Shown one piece after another: positions 57,001 through 62,026 of a DNA stretch of 64,000 nt (position 1 is the stretch's first letter; each line of letters begins with the position of its first letter). Origin of the DNA: Limnoperna fortunei. Its lineage: Eukaryota; Mollusca; Bivalvia; Mytilida; Modiolidae. Under the pieces are notes generated by a model. The model had not been told where the DNA came from and made no database searches. It was given only the letters and a program-made list of their open reading frames with translations. The stretch spans positions 51,596,774 through 51,660,773 of the forward strand of contig OX104112.1 of the NCBI GenBank assembly GCA_944474755.1, read 5' to 3'. The position numbers were made by a program, and so were the translations under genes.

Positions 57001-58425
57001 AATAGTACTATAATAATATTAAAAATATTAGTTACATTCGCTATTGAAACATCTTTACTTTTTCTTTTAATGACTCCGGTAAAGCAAGCTCCATCAAAAA
57101 CGGGTAACCATTAAGGGCTTTAGTTGTGTGTTTATTTATTTAAATGAGTTTAAACGTGGGCCATTTTCATCGATTTTTAGTTATATCATGATGTCCAGTT
57201 TAATGCGAAAAGCAAAAATCCCCAACTGTACATGTAAAATTTATGTTACAGTGTAGTTAGTTATTAAATTTGTAAAAGTCAAGACAAATTTGGTACATAA
57301 CTTTTTTTAATTAAAAAATTTTGTTTTAGTTTTTTCTATAGGATAAACAAATATTCATACATTTTATGTAGAATAACATTACTACTATAATTCTCCGATT
57401 CCAATGTATGTTACGCTCTTAATGTGTGAAAGCCAGGGATAATACGTAAATCTTGTTTTCTATATACTATTTGTTCTTATTTCTCCTATCACTTACATAA
57501 ATAAGTCGTTAATTGTTTGGAAAGATACTAAGTATCATAATGAAGCTACTTTCAACGTATGTAACTGTATTTGTTTAGAATGACAGTTTCTTATCGATTC
57601 TTACCAACGTAAAAATCGCAGAAGTCCGCAATGGGCGGGTTGCACACCAAGCGCCGTAATAAATAAGTAAGGGGATGGTTTACAATTGTTAGATAAAGGT
57701 TGGGTCTGTGTAAAAAAATGTAGGAGTTGGTTACACAAAATAGGTACCGTTATGCAAATACATGTATTCTAAAAAAACGAATAAGTTCCCGCGAGAGGAA
57801 ACACTTGTGAAATGTCAAATCTCTGCGTTTTTCTTCAATAGTAATAGTTTTAACTCGGAGGATATATACTGTACATTTTGGGTTTGTGAAATTTTCTTTT
57901 ATCATCGACACAATGAATTTGGCAATATGCCTATCTTTACAATTTATATGAACAGTATTTGGGGATTAAATTTTGTTTGTTTTTCTGTAAGGAGAAGCCG
58001 TTAGGAAAGTGACAGCAAAGACAGGTGAGAATTTAGTACTTTACAAATTTTACATAATGTACGTTTTTAGATGATAAAGTGGTTTTAACTAATGGTTTTT
58101 TTCGTTCATTTTCTAGAAAAATTAATCCATTTTTTGTCTGCTTTCACTCTTTCATATAATAAAGCACAGATGGTTAGATACGAATTAATCACAAATAGAA
58201 CTGTCACATCAAGTTTGATTTTGTTATATAAGGCAAGTGCTATATTCCTTATGCATCATAAATGAACTCTTTACATATTTGCTCGGCCTCTTAAAATAGA
58301 TTTCCAATTTCTTGATTTGAAAGTGCAGTAAACTATAGAATTTTGCAATATTCCTGTATAGGAATTAAAGCTATATCAACTTTTCATTTTAGAACAAGTT
58401 GTAACGAAAGTTTTAGCAAAAACAG
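99..58425 (+). CDS. Partial gene built from about 100 tandem 33-nt micro-exons, 11-residue repeat VTPVKQAPSKT
   Basis: Each array unit has one 33-nt block after a polypyrimidine tract ending in TTTTAG and before a GTATAC donor. Read as phase-1 exons (last base G plus the next exon's first two bases), the blocks join into VTPVKQAPSKT repeats. One other frame is also open in the core exons, but it meets TAG inside exon 57992; the third frame has TAA in nearly every exon. Most differences fall on third codon positions (GTC/GTA/GTT, CCA/CCT/CCC/CCG, ACA/ACG, AAA/AAG). I count 102 exon sites, of which 90 keep AG and GT. Introns are about 430 bp. The first and last exons of the gene, a promoter and a poly(A) site are not in the window. 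The repeat is basic, rich in P, V, K and T, with no Cys or aromatic residues, so probably extended or disordered. A PEVK-like elastic segment or an extracellular repeat protein is possible, but that is speculation. A satellite without coding function is the main alternative. Confidence 0.7.
1027..1059 (+). pseudogene. Micro-exon with lost acceptor, long-intron type
   Basis: Thirty-three nt ending in ACGG before GTAAAC, reading VTPEKQAPLKT in the array's phase. The expected TTTTAG is TTTTAT, so the exon is probably skipped. Its following intron (about 510 bp) contains sequence absent from the core units, including GTAAACATTAAGCG and a CCTATAG region, and matches the intron after 54467. It is therefore a copy of the older long unit type. 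Confidence 0.75.
1568..1599 (+). pseudogene. Broken micro-exon, 32 nt, no acceptor or donor
   Basis: Relative to 55012 this copy has lost one base (CTCC-GTAAAG), its acceptor is AT, and the donor GGTATAC has become GGATATAC. All three lesions would prevent in-frame splicing. It is the counterpart of the intact 55012 exon, following a long-type unit just as 55012 does. Confidence 0.75.
6165..13600 (+). repeat. Two 8-unit, 3,718-bp blocks in tandem within the micro-exon array
   Basis: Exon starts 6247, 6706, 7173, 7641, 8108, 8576, 9033 and 9501 recur 3,718 bp later at 9965, 10424, 10891, 11359, 11826, 12294, 12751 and 13219. The two blocks share rare private variants: a TG acceptor plus an ATA (Ile) codon in 8108 and 11826, ACAT at the exon end in 9033 and 12751, and a TCTTTTAATG change after the GTTT tract. 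Only a few bases differ, so the duplication is recent. Block edges are approximate, near 6165, 9883 and 13600. Confidence 0.9.
14496..14825 (+). repeat. 165-bp tandem duplication inside one array intron
   Basis: The segment starting TGTACCACACTATG at 14496 is repeated in tandem at 14661. The duplication lies wholly within the intron after exon 14325. Because 165 is a multiple of three it fuses two chance open frames into a 153-codon frame, which I do not regard as a gene. Confidence 0.85.
22840..22872 (+). pseudogene. Micro-exon with lost donor beside piggyBac element A
   Basis: Acceptor TTTTAG is intact and the body reads VTPVKQAPSKT, but the junction is AACATTTATAC where others have AACAGGTATAC, so no GT donor remains. 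Element A is inserted 15 bp further on. Either the mutation came first or the interrupted exon was released from constraint; the sequence cannot say which. Confidence 0.75.
22892..22999 (-). repeat. 3' terminal region of piggyBac-like element A
   Basis: Starts CACTTTCATTACTGAATT, then a T run and CGCG, and further in has CTGAATTAATTAG and CATGTGC. The inverted right end of element B (48972 leftward) has the same order: CACTTTCATTACTGG, T run, CGCG, CTGAATTAATTTG, CATGTGC. The two elements thus share a 3' end although their 5' ends differ. Confidence 0.7.
23802..23819. repeat. AT dinucleotide microsatellite
   Basis: An uninterrupted run of about nine AT dinucleotides inside element A, flanked by T-rich sequence. 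Confidence 0.9.
24190..25348 (-). pseudogene. Decayed piggyBac-type transposase (element A)
   Basis: Reading the - strand from 25348: a YWSTDSFLNTP segment followed by ILRYLHFSN, typical of the piggyBac DDE domain; then DESMIPLKG (about 25050-25078), the first catalytic Asp motif, with a stop soon after; then HICTDKFFTTP, with the second catalytic Asp at 24862-24864; then TTWKDKKSAYVLST; then NMPGVYNADQYIQYY, where the expected third Asp of GVD is Tyr (codon 24621-24623); finally HLCLPKCF, part of the C-terminal Cys-rich domain. Several frameshifts and stops separate these pieces and the N-terminal part is not recognisable. The enzyme would have cut and pasted DNA at TTAA; this copy cannot. 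Family knowledge supplies the motif roles; the breaks are seen directly. Confidence 0.85.
26341..26424. promoter_or_regulatory. Three 16-bp sites at 34-bp spacing near the 5' end of element A
   Basis: GTATCCTTAAGGATAC at 26341-26356 is a perfect palindrome. GGTGCCTAAAGGATAC occurs at 26375-26390 and again at 26409-26424, each exactly 34 bp on, keeping one half of the palindrome. By position these are likely transposase-binding sites; that role is inference. Confidence 0.6.
41312..41344 (+). pseudogene. Micro-exon with GG donor
   Basis: The body is standard but the exon is followed by GGATAC instead of GTATAC. The same lesion occurs in exon 43639-43671, which is its copy in the 2,327-bp duplication, so the defect predates that duplication. 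Confidence 0.75.
43639..43671 (+). pseudogene. Micro-exon with GG donor, duplicate copy
   Basis: Same GGATAC donor defect as exon 41312, found at the matching place of the next 5-unit block. Confidence 0.75.
45018..45035 (+). CDS. Shortened 18-nt micro-exon
   Basis: Acceptor TTTTAG and donor GTATAC are intact, but 15 nt in the middle are missing, leaving coding for VTPSKT. The deletion is a multiple of three, so phase is kept and the exon could still be spliced in frame. Such a short exon may be recognised poorly. Confidence 0.65.
45531..45614. promoter_or_regulatory. Three 16-bp palindromes at 34-bp spacing near the 5' end of element B
   Basis: GATGCCTGGAGGCATC (45531), GATGCCTTGAGGCATC (45565) and GATGCCTCCAGGCATC (45599) are separated by CGCCTGTCACGCGCCGGAC-type spacers. 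Arms are identical and only the four central bases vary. The same array is at 60854, 60888 and 60922 in the related fragment. A role as transposase-binding sites is inferred. Confidence 0.75.
46190..47871 (+). pseudogene. Broken piggyBac-type transposase (element B)
   Basis: The start at 46190 gives MSESSDDEFEGFSIDEV, the usual acidic N-terminus. A stop at 46316-46318 interrupts it; the same frame continues to 46921 with YWSTDCLATPYF and RDRFQQIILHFSD. After FIPKRQVCV the expected segment with the first catalytic Asp (DE-x-M-x-x-FKGR) is missing and the reading resumes in another frame at MPAKPSKWGIKLWAL, so a deletion of roughly 30-50 nt removed it. The second Asp (YMDNFFTSP, 47107-47109) and third Asp (NMGGADKCDQY, 47416-47418) remain. 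Frameshifts lie at the A run 47219-47228 and near 47325-47345. The C-terminus has a Cys-rich zinc-binding-like domain (CHVC, CMDC, HLCLPKC). Length matches the family at about 560 codons. It should be inactive. Confidence 0.9.
48880..48972 (+). repeat. 3' terminal region of piggyBac-like element B
   Basis: Read from 48972 inward it has CACTTTCATTACTGG, a T run, CGCG, CTGAATTAATTTG and CATGTGC, in the same order as the left end of element A. It is GC-richer than the surrounding AT-rich element. Confidence 0.7.
48973..50314 (+). repeat. Micro-exon array between element B and the LINE (2 exons)
   Basis: Exons start at 49389 and 49909, both 33 nt with AG and GT and reading VTPVKQAPSKT. Near 49485-49550 about 60 bp of intron (ACATTTAGCTCTTAAG to TAGTCCACT) are repeated in tandem. 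The intron after 49909 is interrupted by the LINE at 50315. Confidence 0.88.
50327..53047 (-). pseudogene. LINE endonuclease (C-terminal part) and reverse transcriptase
   Basis: An open frame of about 906 codons ending at TAA (50327-50329). It has no natural ATG at its 5' end because it is the downstream part of a frame broken near 53045. Endonuclease motifs are GDINAKVG (about residues 73-80) and SDHNLL (169-174). Reverse transcriptase motifs are NWRGITLIP (475-483), FIDFEKAFDS (543-552), GVKQGCNMSG (601-610) and the catalytic YADD (645-648). The C-terminus has RRRRWKWLGHVLRLD and a KRKRGRPKETW basic stretch common in this LINE group. It would nick target DNA and copy the element's RNA at the nick. 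The long intact frame points to recent activity of the family, though this copy is disabled by the upstream frameshift. Confidence 0.9.
53041..53412 (-). pseudogene. LINE endonuclease, N-terminal part
   Basis: Begins MKKNMITETINNKSKD at 53412 and carries GTWNVRTMYATGKTAQV and LDILGISECRW, the first endonuclease motifs (catalytic N and E). It ends with SGRADNRHC and a stop at 53041-53043, just where the next frame begins with LLTKEATKSLYEW. Related elements usually have a few Gly/Val/Ala/Leu residues at this joint, so a deletion of about 16 nt is the likely cause of the frameshift. Together with the following frame it makes one protein of about 1,030 residues. Confidence 0.85.
53413..53928 (-). 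other. LINE 5' region with a small open frame
   Basis: About 516 bases upstream of the endonuclease start. A 74-codon frame (53659-53435, MQAHRCVDMPWFSPTCPNYG...) ends 22 bases before the main start, in a different frame. It could be a remnant of a first open frame or chance; no known domain is visible. The rest looks like 5' untranslated sequence. Confidence 0.4.
54007..54039 (+). CDS. Micro-exon with T at its last base
   Basis: A standard VTPVKQAPSKT body, but the exon ends ACAT before GTATAC where others end ACAG. Exons 9033, 12751 and 14948 share this. If spliced, the next repeat would begin with Leu or Phe in place of Val. Confidence 0.6.
54467..54499 (+). pseudogene. Long-type micro-exon with AT acceptor
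   Basis: Reads VTPEKQAPSKT in phase and ends ACGG before GTAAAC. The acceptor is TTTTAT, the same defect as in exon 1027, which shares its long intron; the two are copies of one ancestral defective unit. Confidence 0.75.
55012..55044 (+). CDS. Diverged micro-exon VTPVKHYPEKT
   Basis: Thirty-three nt between GCTTTTAG and GTATAC. Relative to the consensus the middle reads KHYPEK; frame, length and both splice sites are kept. Confidence 0.75.
55469..55501 (+). CDS. Micro-exon VTPVKQAPSKT, long-intron type
   Basis: Thirty-three nt between GTTTTTAG and GTTAAC. The AG acceptor is intact, unlike the related exons 1027 and 54467. Confidence 0.75.
56021..56053 (+). CDS. Diverged micro-exon VIPAEQAVSKT
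   Basis: Thirty-three nt between GTTTTTAG and GTAAAC, with four amino-acid changes from the consensus but phase and splice sites kept. Confidence 0.72.
56609..56641 (+). CDS. Diverged micro-exon ATPVKQYPAKK
   Basis: Thirty-three nt between GCTTTTAG and GTATAT, with a long T run before the acceptor. Like 55012 it has Tyr-Pro in the middle, so the two form an older subtype. Confidence 0.75.
57071..57103 (+). pseudogene. Micro-exon with AA acceptor
   Basis: The body reads VTPVKQAPSKT and the donor is GTAACC, but the acceptor is TTTTAA. Probably skipped unless another AG is used. Confidence 0.65.
57104..57991 (+). other. Intron, first part related to the array, remainder unique
   Basis: The first 400 bases still resemble long-type array introns (GTTTAAACGTGGGCC, ATCATGATGTCCAG). 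From about 57580 no array similarity is visible. No convincing gene or RNA is seen; an 80-codon open frame here runs through the acceptor of exon 57992 and looks accidental. Confidence 0.6.
57992..58024 (+). CDS. Diverged micro-exon GEAVRKVTAKT
   Basis: Thirty-three nt between TTTTCTGTAAG and a strong donor GTGAGA. Flanking introns share nothing with the array units, yet length and phase match, and the end AKT plus G matches the repeat end. In this exon only the array's coding phase is open: the alternative frame contains TAG. It is therefore the key exon for fixing the reading frame. Confidence 0.72.
58025..58392 (+). other. Unique intron
   Basis: About 370 bases between exons 57992 and 58393, AT-rich, starting GTGAGA and ending TTCATTTTAG. 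No other feature seen. Confidence 0.6.
58393..58425 (+). CDS. Diverged micro-exon EQVVTKVLAKT, last one seen
   Basis: Thirty-three nt between TTCATTTTAG and a consensus donor GTAAGA. It resembles exon 57992 (V-x-K-V-x-AKT) more than the core repeat. The strong donor means the gene should go on, but I find no further exon of this type before the window end. Confidence 0.72.
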
Positions 58426-58886
58426 GTAAGAATTTAGCATAATATTAATTGTACATGTATAATTTTTTTCGAAGGTGACAGTTTTTTCATGATATATTGC
58501 TAGGTACAATGTAATTTCTTTATCTAAGGGTAGTTTTAACATTGCGTGCTTGCTCTACATCCAATATATTTAAATTTTACCTTTTAACGTTTAGAAATTT
58601 CCAGTAATGCCTGATAGAACAATGCACGTTAGAAATTGTGCATAACGTTCTTAGAGAAAAAGGTTTTTTTCTTTAACTACTGCCGAGTATTTTTTAATTC
58701 TCTCGCCAAAGTACATTACTTAGTTGCCGGGTTTTTATACTTTATATAGTTTTTTTTCGTTATTTGACGTAGCAAATTGCAATAGTAATCTAATTATTTC
58801 ATTATTTTACCACTAAAGAGCAATCACGTATTATCACCATAAACATGTAAAATTTGATGTTTCTGTAAGACGATTTTAATCAAAAG
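58426..58886. other. Non-coding DNA, nothing recognised
   Basis: AT-rich sequence after the donor of exon 58393, probably intron. No open frame, repeat or RNA motif stood out. Confidence 0.5.
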
Positions 58887-58993
58887 ATCAAAATTACCAA
58901 AATTAATCATTTAGAGTTAAACGCCACTGATGAGTCTTAAGTAGACGAAACGCGCGTCTGGCGTAATGAATTTGTCACCTTGGTAATTTTGAT
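58887..58993 (+). repeat. 14-bp inverted repeat enclosing a hammerhead ribozyme
   Basis: ATCAAAATTACCAA at 58887-58900 is exactly complementary to TTGGTAATTTTGAT at 58980-58993. The arms enclose 79 bases with the ribozyme in the middle, so the whole may be one small element or a fold that presents the ribozyme. Confidence 0.75.
58921..58964 (+). ncRNA. Minimal hammerhead ribozyme
   Basis: All core parts are present in order. Stem I is ACGCCA (58921-58926) with TGGCGT (58959-58964). Then comes CTGATGA (58927-58933); stem II GTCT/AGAC with loop TAAGT (58934-58946); GAAA (58947-58950); a stem III of self-complementary CGCGCG with no real loop; and the GTC cleavage site ending at 58958. Short hammerheads with such a tiny stem III are known in animal retroelement repeats and can act as dimers, pairing stem III between two molecules. 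Bivalve genomes are known to carry many. The core is seen directly; activity is not shown. Confidence 0.82.
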
Positions 58994-59499
58994 TACATCT
59001 TGTTGGAATATTTGAGCAAAGCCAAGTAACAGCACGGCACGTCCGCGGCTGGCGGACTTGGGAAGCAACTATTTTGGGTTAAGTTGGAAATGAGAAGGTT
59101 TAAGATCAATATGTTATGACTTGTTTATGTTACGTTAATAACACGCTACGGGCTTAATGTTGGTTTGTAATATTATATTGGCAACTTCAAGACTTACATT
59201 TCTAAGAACAACTAAACAATAGCATTGGTTAAAAAAATGGTACTCGTCTTCCGTGTTATTTGTGTAAATCCATCATTTTGAAAAACAGTTCCTTGAAAAT
59301 GTACAAGACTCCAGCAATGACTAAAACTGTTTATATTATGAAGAAATATAACAATATTGTATCAAAAATAGATAAATAAGCTGGGAATTAAATATTAGCC
59401 ATTTTTTTTAATCCTTTCTATTTGTTAGATGAGAGATATATATCACAAGATTAAATAGAGATTAGTACTAGTAACATATTACATGTACGTTTAGATGTG
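58994..59499. other. Non-coding DNA, nothing recognised
   Basis: Mixed AT-rich sequence with a small GC-richer patch near 59035-59060. No gene, RNA or repeat seen. Confidence 0.5.
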
Positions 59500-59673
59500 T
59501 GACATTCGGCGTACTTAAAAGTAGAACTGATTAACAAAATCAACAAAAGGGATTTAGGTACTAAACACGATATGCATAATAACAAATATTAACACAAATC
59601 TTTTTTGGTTTGACATTCGGTGTACTTATAAGTAGAACTGATTAACAAAATAAACAAAAGGGATTTAGGTACT
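59500..59673 (+). repeat. Pair of 63-bp direct repeats, 111 bp apart
   Basis: The segment from TGACATTCGG through AGTAGAACTGATTAACAAAA to GGTACT at 59500-59562 recurs with few changes at 59611-59673, with unrelated AT-rich bases between. Confidence 0.85.
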
Positions 59674-59761
59674 ACAGTACTTGATATTGAAAACGCAACA
59701 CTTTTAGCAGTCTGTCACCGAACCCTCAGCGTTCCAAAATCCGTCAACAATCAGTTATCAA

Positions 59762-59841
59762 TCAGTCAGATCAGTCAAATCGTTTCCAATTCATCCATCC
59801 GTCAATTGACGGATTTGGAACGATTTGACTGATCTGACTGA
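59762..59841. repeat. Long hairpin with a central palindrome
   Basis: TCAGTCAGATCAGTCAAATC... at 59762-59789 pairs with 59815-59841 over about 27 bp with one bulged base. Between the arms lies a perfect 16-bp palindrome, TCCGTCAATTGACGGA (59798-59813). In the second copy (about 62908-62978) part of the right arm is deleted. Confidence 0.85.
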
Positions 59842-59849
59842 TCATAGAA

Positions 59850-60252
59850 GGACATGACCAAGCAGATTTGTTCTGATCAGAATAATCCCTGATTTGTTTT
59901 TGAGCATAACTGTCTGTTTGATCTATGATGTATTGTAATGAATTGTCTGTTAGAAAGAGCTGAAAAAAGTCAACAGGTTCTTTTTCTGGAGCAATAATTG
60001 TTTGTGGTCCAGTATTTTGCCTAGGTGTAAAGATATGGGGGAAACCTCTCTCGAAGTAATTAAAATGTTCGTGCCACCCATCGTTGTTGGGGGCGTCGCC
60101 GGCATTGTTTACATTAAAAGTTCACTTTCTACATCGCTGATCTCAAAATCGTCACCTATGACATTTTGGGCTAATATTTGGCGATACCGTTCACTAGCTT
60201 AATTAACTTCTATTGAAAACCCTTCAAATTCATCGTCAGAACTTTCGGACAT
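59850..60252 (-). pseudogene. N-terminal fragment of piggyBac-type transposase (copy 1)
   Basis: The - strand from 60252 reads MSESSDDEFEGFSIEVN, then a TAA stop where element B has CAA (Gln), then ASERYRQILAQN and an acidic stretch, GWHEHFNYFERG and EKEPVDFFQL, ending after NKSAWSC. A 22-bp deletion, relative to copy 2, lies after the GDAPNNDGW-encoding region's upstream neighbour near 60117. The catalytic domain is absent. Confidence 0.8.
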
Positions 60253-60953
60253 TTTACAAATTGACAGACGACATTTTACTATTTTACTACAACTGACGTA
60301 AGTAACCCAGTTAAAGCGGGGATGAATTTTATTGGTGGTCCAAATTTAACTACACCTTTTAAGGAAGTTGACACTAGAGTTCATGGGAAAATTTTTCTTC
60401 GTTGACTGCCAGTCTCGTTGCGGAGAATTACGTAAGCAATCAATAAACACCCACAAAAGATAAACGAATGAAAAGATAATAGGAAATTCGCAATAACATT
60501 AAAATATTTAAACAGATTATATTTATTAAAAATGTATGTGTCAAAAACCGTGTATCTTAAAGTTATTATTTTTTATTCCGATACTGATAGTAATTATTTT
60601 TCGTTTATTATTTAAGATTTATTTATATCTTCGTTTTACACATGTTACAAAATGGCGGCACGATAACTCGCGAAAGTGAAAGTTGAAGAAAGTTGCCCAT
60701 TACGGTCCGCTAACTGATCAGAAACCCATTAAAACAAATCACAACTAAAAAAGAGCACACAAGGGCATCACCAGTTGTGACAAAGATCACGATTCTGCTG
60801 CAAAGAAGTACTTTTGTAACCTCGAAGTCGTCACGTAGCTTTTACATCATCACGATGCCTGGAGGCATCGTCCGGCGCATGACAGGCGATGCCTCAAGGC
60901 ATCGCCTGGGGCGTGACAGGCGATGCCTCCAGGCATCGTTAACCTGGAAAGGC

Positions 60954-61356
60954 TAAATGGCTCGTTTTACCTAAAAATAAGTCTAAAACTGGTCTAACAT
61001 TCAACCAATCTATAACTAATGCATCTGTGACAGAATATAAACATCACATAGTGTCATTTTATTAACAAAATAATTAAAACAACATAAATTAAAAACAAAA
61101 ACACACCATGACTTAAAAAATATTATATATTTTATTCACTATTTCATTGTATTACATGAATTACACAGAATTAAATCTCTAATAAAGAATACTAAATATG
61201 CTTCCGTATAGATACTTCTGAGTTAAAGATGCGAACATGTAAGCGTACGATGAAAATTAATTCCTCTTGTCGCATTTTAACCGTCACAATTGTTTTTTTT
61301 TTTTAATTTTTACGATGTCTGTTATAGGCGTTCGATATTTTATGATACATGTGTAT
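60954..61356. other. Non-coding DNA, nothing recognised
   Basis: AT-rich sequence between the piggyBac fragment and the next TTAA terminus. No gene or repeat recognised. Confidence 0.5.
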
Positions 61357-61590
61357 TTAACACTTTCGGAACGAATGTATGCTTTATGAAACACAATGCG
61401 CAGGGCGAATGTATCTGTAAAGATACACTCTGCGCAGGGCGAATGTATCTTTAAAGATACACTGTGTTCAGGGCAAATGATACATGAAACTCGTGGTTTG
61501 ATTAGGCCTGTTTTGAAGCCAAAACCGCCGAACAAAAATGTAAGTGACGAGGATTTCGATGGATTTTTACACATCACAATTGAGAAATGA
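61357..61590 (+). mobile_element. 5' terminus of another piggyBac-like family
   Basis: TTAA at 61357-61360 is followed by CACTTTCGGAACGAATG. Then GTATCTGTAAAGATAC (61411-61426) and the perfect palindrome GTATCTTTAAAGATAC (61445-61460) lie 34 bp apart within repeats of GCGCAGGGCGAATGTATCT. At about 61541 an ATG-like start leads to SDEDFDGF, close to the SDDEFEGF start of element B, with a stop at 61588. So this looks like a terminus, leader and first codons of a third family, cut short. The far end is not identified. Confidence 0.55.
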
Positions 61591-61954
61591 TCAGCTAAAA
61601 GCTAACAGCGCTAAGGAAAATCTTTTGTCTGGTTTTGAATGATGAAATGATTCTCGGATTGAGTAATATTGAAAAATAGGGTCTCGAAACTGAGCGTTCG
61701 GCCGGTGAGGGTAGCGGTTCACCGATTGGTGACAAACAAATACATTGTTTTATTAATGCTAGTAGGTTTGACCCAAATATTTACATCAGGGGCTATTACG
61801 GGCACACATAAAACATCTGTGTGAACTACAAAACTACAGAATAGTTTTTCAAACAATCTATGAAAAAACCTATCAATTCAACATTTTATTTCAGAAACAG
61901 ACCATGAATTATAAGCCAGAGAACCACTGCGTCATGAGTTTGTGTCTGAACCAG
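61591..61954. other. Non-coding DNA, nothing firm
   Basis: Possibly the decayed interior of the 61357 element. A TTTTATTTCAG acceptor-like sequence at about 61885-61895 is followed by an open stretch, but no clear donor follows before the TTAA at 61955, so I do not call an exon. Confidence 0.45.
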
Positions 61955-62026
61955 TTAACCCTTTCCTCCATAATGACGCCTTTTGACGCCTACCCCTTTA
62001 CTCCATAATGACGCCTTTTGACGCCT
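61955..62026 (+). mobile_element. 5' terminus of a fourth piggyBac-like family
   Basis: TTAA (61955-61958) is followed by CCCTTTCCTCCATAATGACG, like the CCCTTTCC end of element B. GACGCCTTTTGACGCC occurs at 61975-61990 and again at 62010-62025, 35 bp apart, within a duplicated CTCCATAATGACGCC block. No transposase is recognised downstream and the other end was not found. Confidence 0.5.

Larger units (their letters stand above)
53929..57103 (+). repeat. Diverged 3' part of the micro-exon array (7 units)
   Basis: Exon starts: 54007, 54467, 55012, 55469, 56021, 56609 and 57071. Unit lengths alternate around 460 and 545-590 bp because some introns (after 54467, 55469, 56021 and probably 57071) are a long type with GTAAACATTAAGCG at the donor side. 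Divergence between units is far higher than in the core. Acceptors of 54467 (AT) and 57071 (AA) are lost; the others keep AG and GT. Confidence 0.85.
59744..60953 (-). mobile_element. 5' fragment of an element-B-type piggyBac, joined to a hairpin
   Basis: Bases 59850-60953 match the first 1.1 kb of element B in reverse: terminal CCTTTCCAGG, the 34-bp palindrome array (60854, 60888, 60922), the untranslated leader and the transposase N-terminus. The expected TTAA at the outer end is changed to TTAG on the - strand. Similarity to B stops at the codon after SAWSC, where hairpin sequence (59744-59849) begins. The second copy at 62890-64000 has the same joint, so the rearranged form was duplicated or spread. 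Confidence 0.82.

Noticed and set aside
1..57103. Simple satellite DNA with no gene
   Set aside because: It cannot be excluded, but conserved length, phase, splice sites and third-position changes in the diverged right-hand units favour coding exons. Kept as the main alternative.
57762..58004. 80-codon + strand frame
   Set aside because: It crosses the acceptor of exon 57992 in a different phase and has no recognisable features.
61885..61954. Possible exon after TTTTATTTCAG
   Set aside because: No clear donor before the TTAA terminus at 61955 and no similarity to the 11-residue repeat.
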